A stretch of DNA of 64,000 nucleotides from SAR202 cluster bacterium (GTDB lineage Bacteria; Chloroflexota; Dehalococcoidia; Lucifugimonadales; VXLM01). The stretch spans positions 1-64,000 of the forward strand of contig JAKUTR010000004.1 in assembly GCA_022448725.1 (NCBI GenBank), given 5' to 3'. The notes under the pieces are model-generated. The model made no database searches. It was not told where the DNA came from and was given only the letters and a program-made list of their open reading frames with translations. Positions 63,864 to 64,000 of this stretch are shown one piece after another; the first letter of the stretch is position 1, and the number at the start of each line of letters is the position of its first letter. The position numbers and the translations under genes were made by a program.

Positions 63864-64000
63864 CTATTCACGCCCAACGGTCCTTGGATCTGGACCATAT
63901 TTGTTTGGACCATCGTCGCCATGTTTTACCCACCAAATTATCAGTATAATTAACATCAAAATAGCCAAACTACCTGACATAATAGCTAGTAATAACAACT
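63864..64000 (-). CDS. DUF805 family membrane protein, 3' end only
   Basis: The last 45 codons of a gene that runs off the window edge. It shows a hydrophobic helix (SLAILMLIILIIWWV) followed by the family's C-terminal signature KHGDDGPNKYGPDPR and a stop at 63866-63864. DUF805 proteins are small membrane proteins with several helices and unknown function. The frame is open across the window edge. Confidence 0.65.
   Translation of the reverse strand, partial: LLLLAIMSGSLAILMLIILIIWWVKHGDDGPNKYGPDPRTVGRE

Overview
The window looks like a mesophilic, mid-GC bacterial chromosome, most probably a marine Chloroflexota lineage of the SAR202 type. This is inference from gene content; no 16S rRNA gene is present. 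The supporting signs are an F420-type (LLM) oxidoreductase, an enolase-superfamily dehydratase, repeated Gfo/Idh/MocA dehydrogenases, BNR sialidase-like propellers and NHL propellers set among single-copy housekeeping genes, plus frequent TTG and GTG starts. No phage, transposase, CRISPR array or rRNA was seen. One tRNA gene, tRNA-Pro(GGG), is present.

Layout. 0.07-7.1 kb: succinate dehydrogenase sdhA-sdhB (minus), a cupin, a PhoB/PhoR-like two-component pair, a methyltransferase and a GNAT acetyltransferase. 7.3-13.1 kb: a long NHL propeller, then the ribosome/membrane-insertion operon rpmH-rnpA-yidD-(PQQ-propeller lipoprotein)-yidC-jag, driven by a near-consensus promoter. 13.3-18.6 kb: penicillin-acylase-like Ntn hydrolase, CocE/S15-type hydrolase and a Gfo/Idh dehydrogenase. 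18.7-23.6 kb: a membrane protein divergent from a DtxR/MntR regulator, a TIM-barrel glycosidase-like protein and an FG-GAP surface protein. 23.7-28.9 kb: inositol-phosphate synthase, a PimA-like glycosyltransferase, a CDP-alcohol phosphatidyltransferase, a two-domain thioredoxin-fold protein and an anchored gluzincin peptidase, which together suggest phosphatidylinositol-type lipid synthesis. 28.9-34.8 kb: 2-hydroxyacid dehydrogenase (minus), glmU and a CBS/CorC protein (plus), then a sialidase-like gene and an RraA-like gene broken by an in-frame stop (minus). 35.0-40.5 kb: medium-chain dehydrogenase, prfA-prmC, a Gfo/Idh gene, tRNA-Pro and an LLM oxidoreductase. 40.6-46.8 kb: a compact cluster of DUF1800-DUF1800-NHL-DUF1501-NHL, the best candidate here for an undescribed system. 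46.9-54.8 kb: Gfo/Idh, an unknown protein, DUF503, HtrA-like protease with YihY, and a catabolic run of sialidase-like, Ldh2-type dehydrogenase and lactonase genes. 54.9-64.0 kb: recO, recR, ybaB, dnaX and ybeY (minus), a 3-hydroxybutyrate-dehydrogenase-like SDR, an enolase-superfamily dehydratase, a type-4 uracil-DNA glycosylase, prs and the 3' end of a DUF805 gene.

How it fits together. The core genes cover translation (rpmH, rnpA, prfA, prmC, ybeY), membrane insertion (yidC, jag, yidD), repair and replication (recO, recR, dnaX, udg) and precursors (prs, glmU). The accessory genes look like a toolkit for oxidising and hydrolysing sugars, sugar acids and lactones. Most of these accessory proteins, including families that are often exported, show no signal peptide, so the work is probably cytoplasmic on imported small molecules. 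Regulatory sites were found by eye only, and several CDS starts were moved to codons with a better Shine-Dalgarno sequence.
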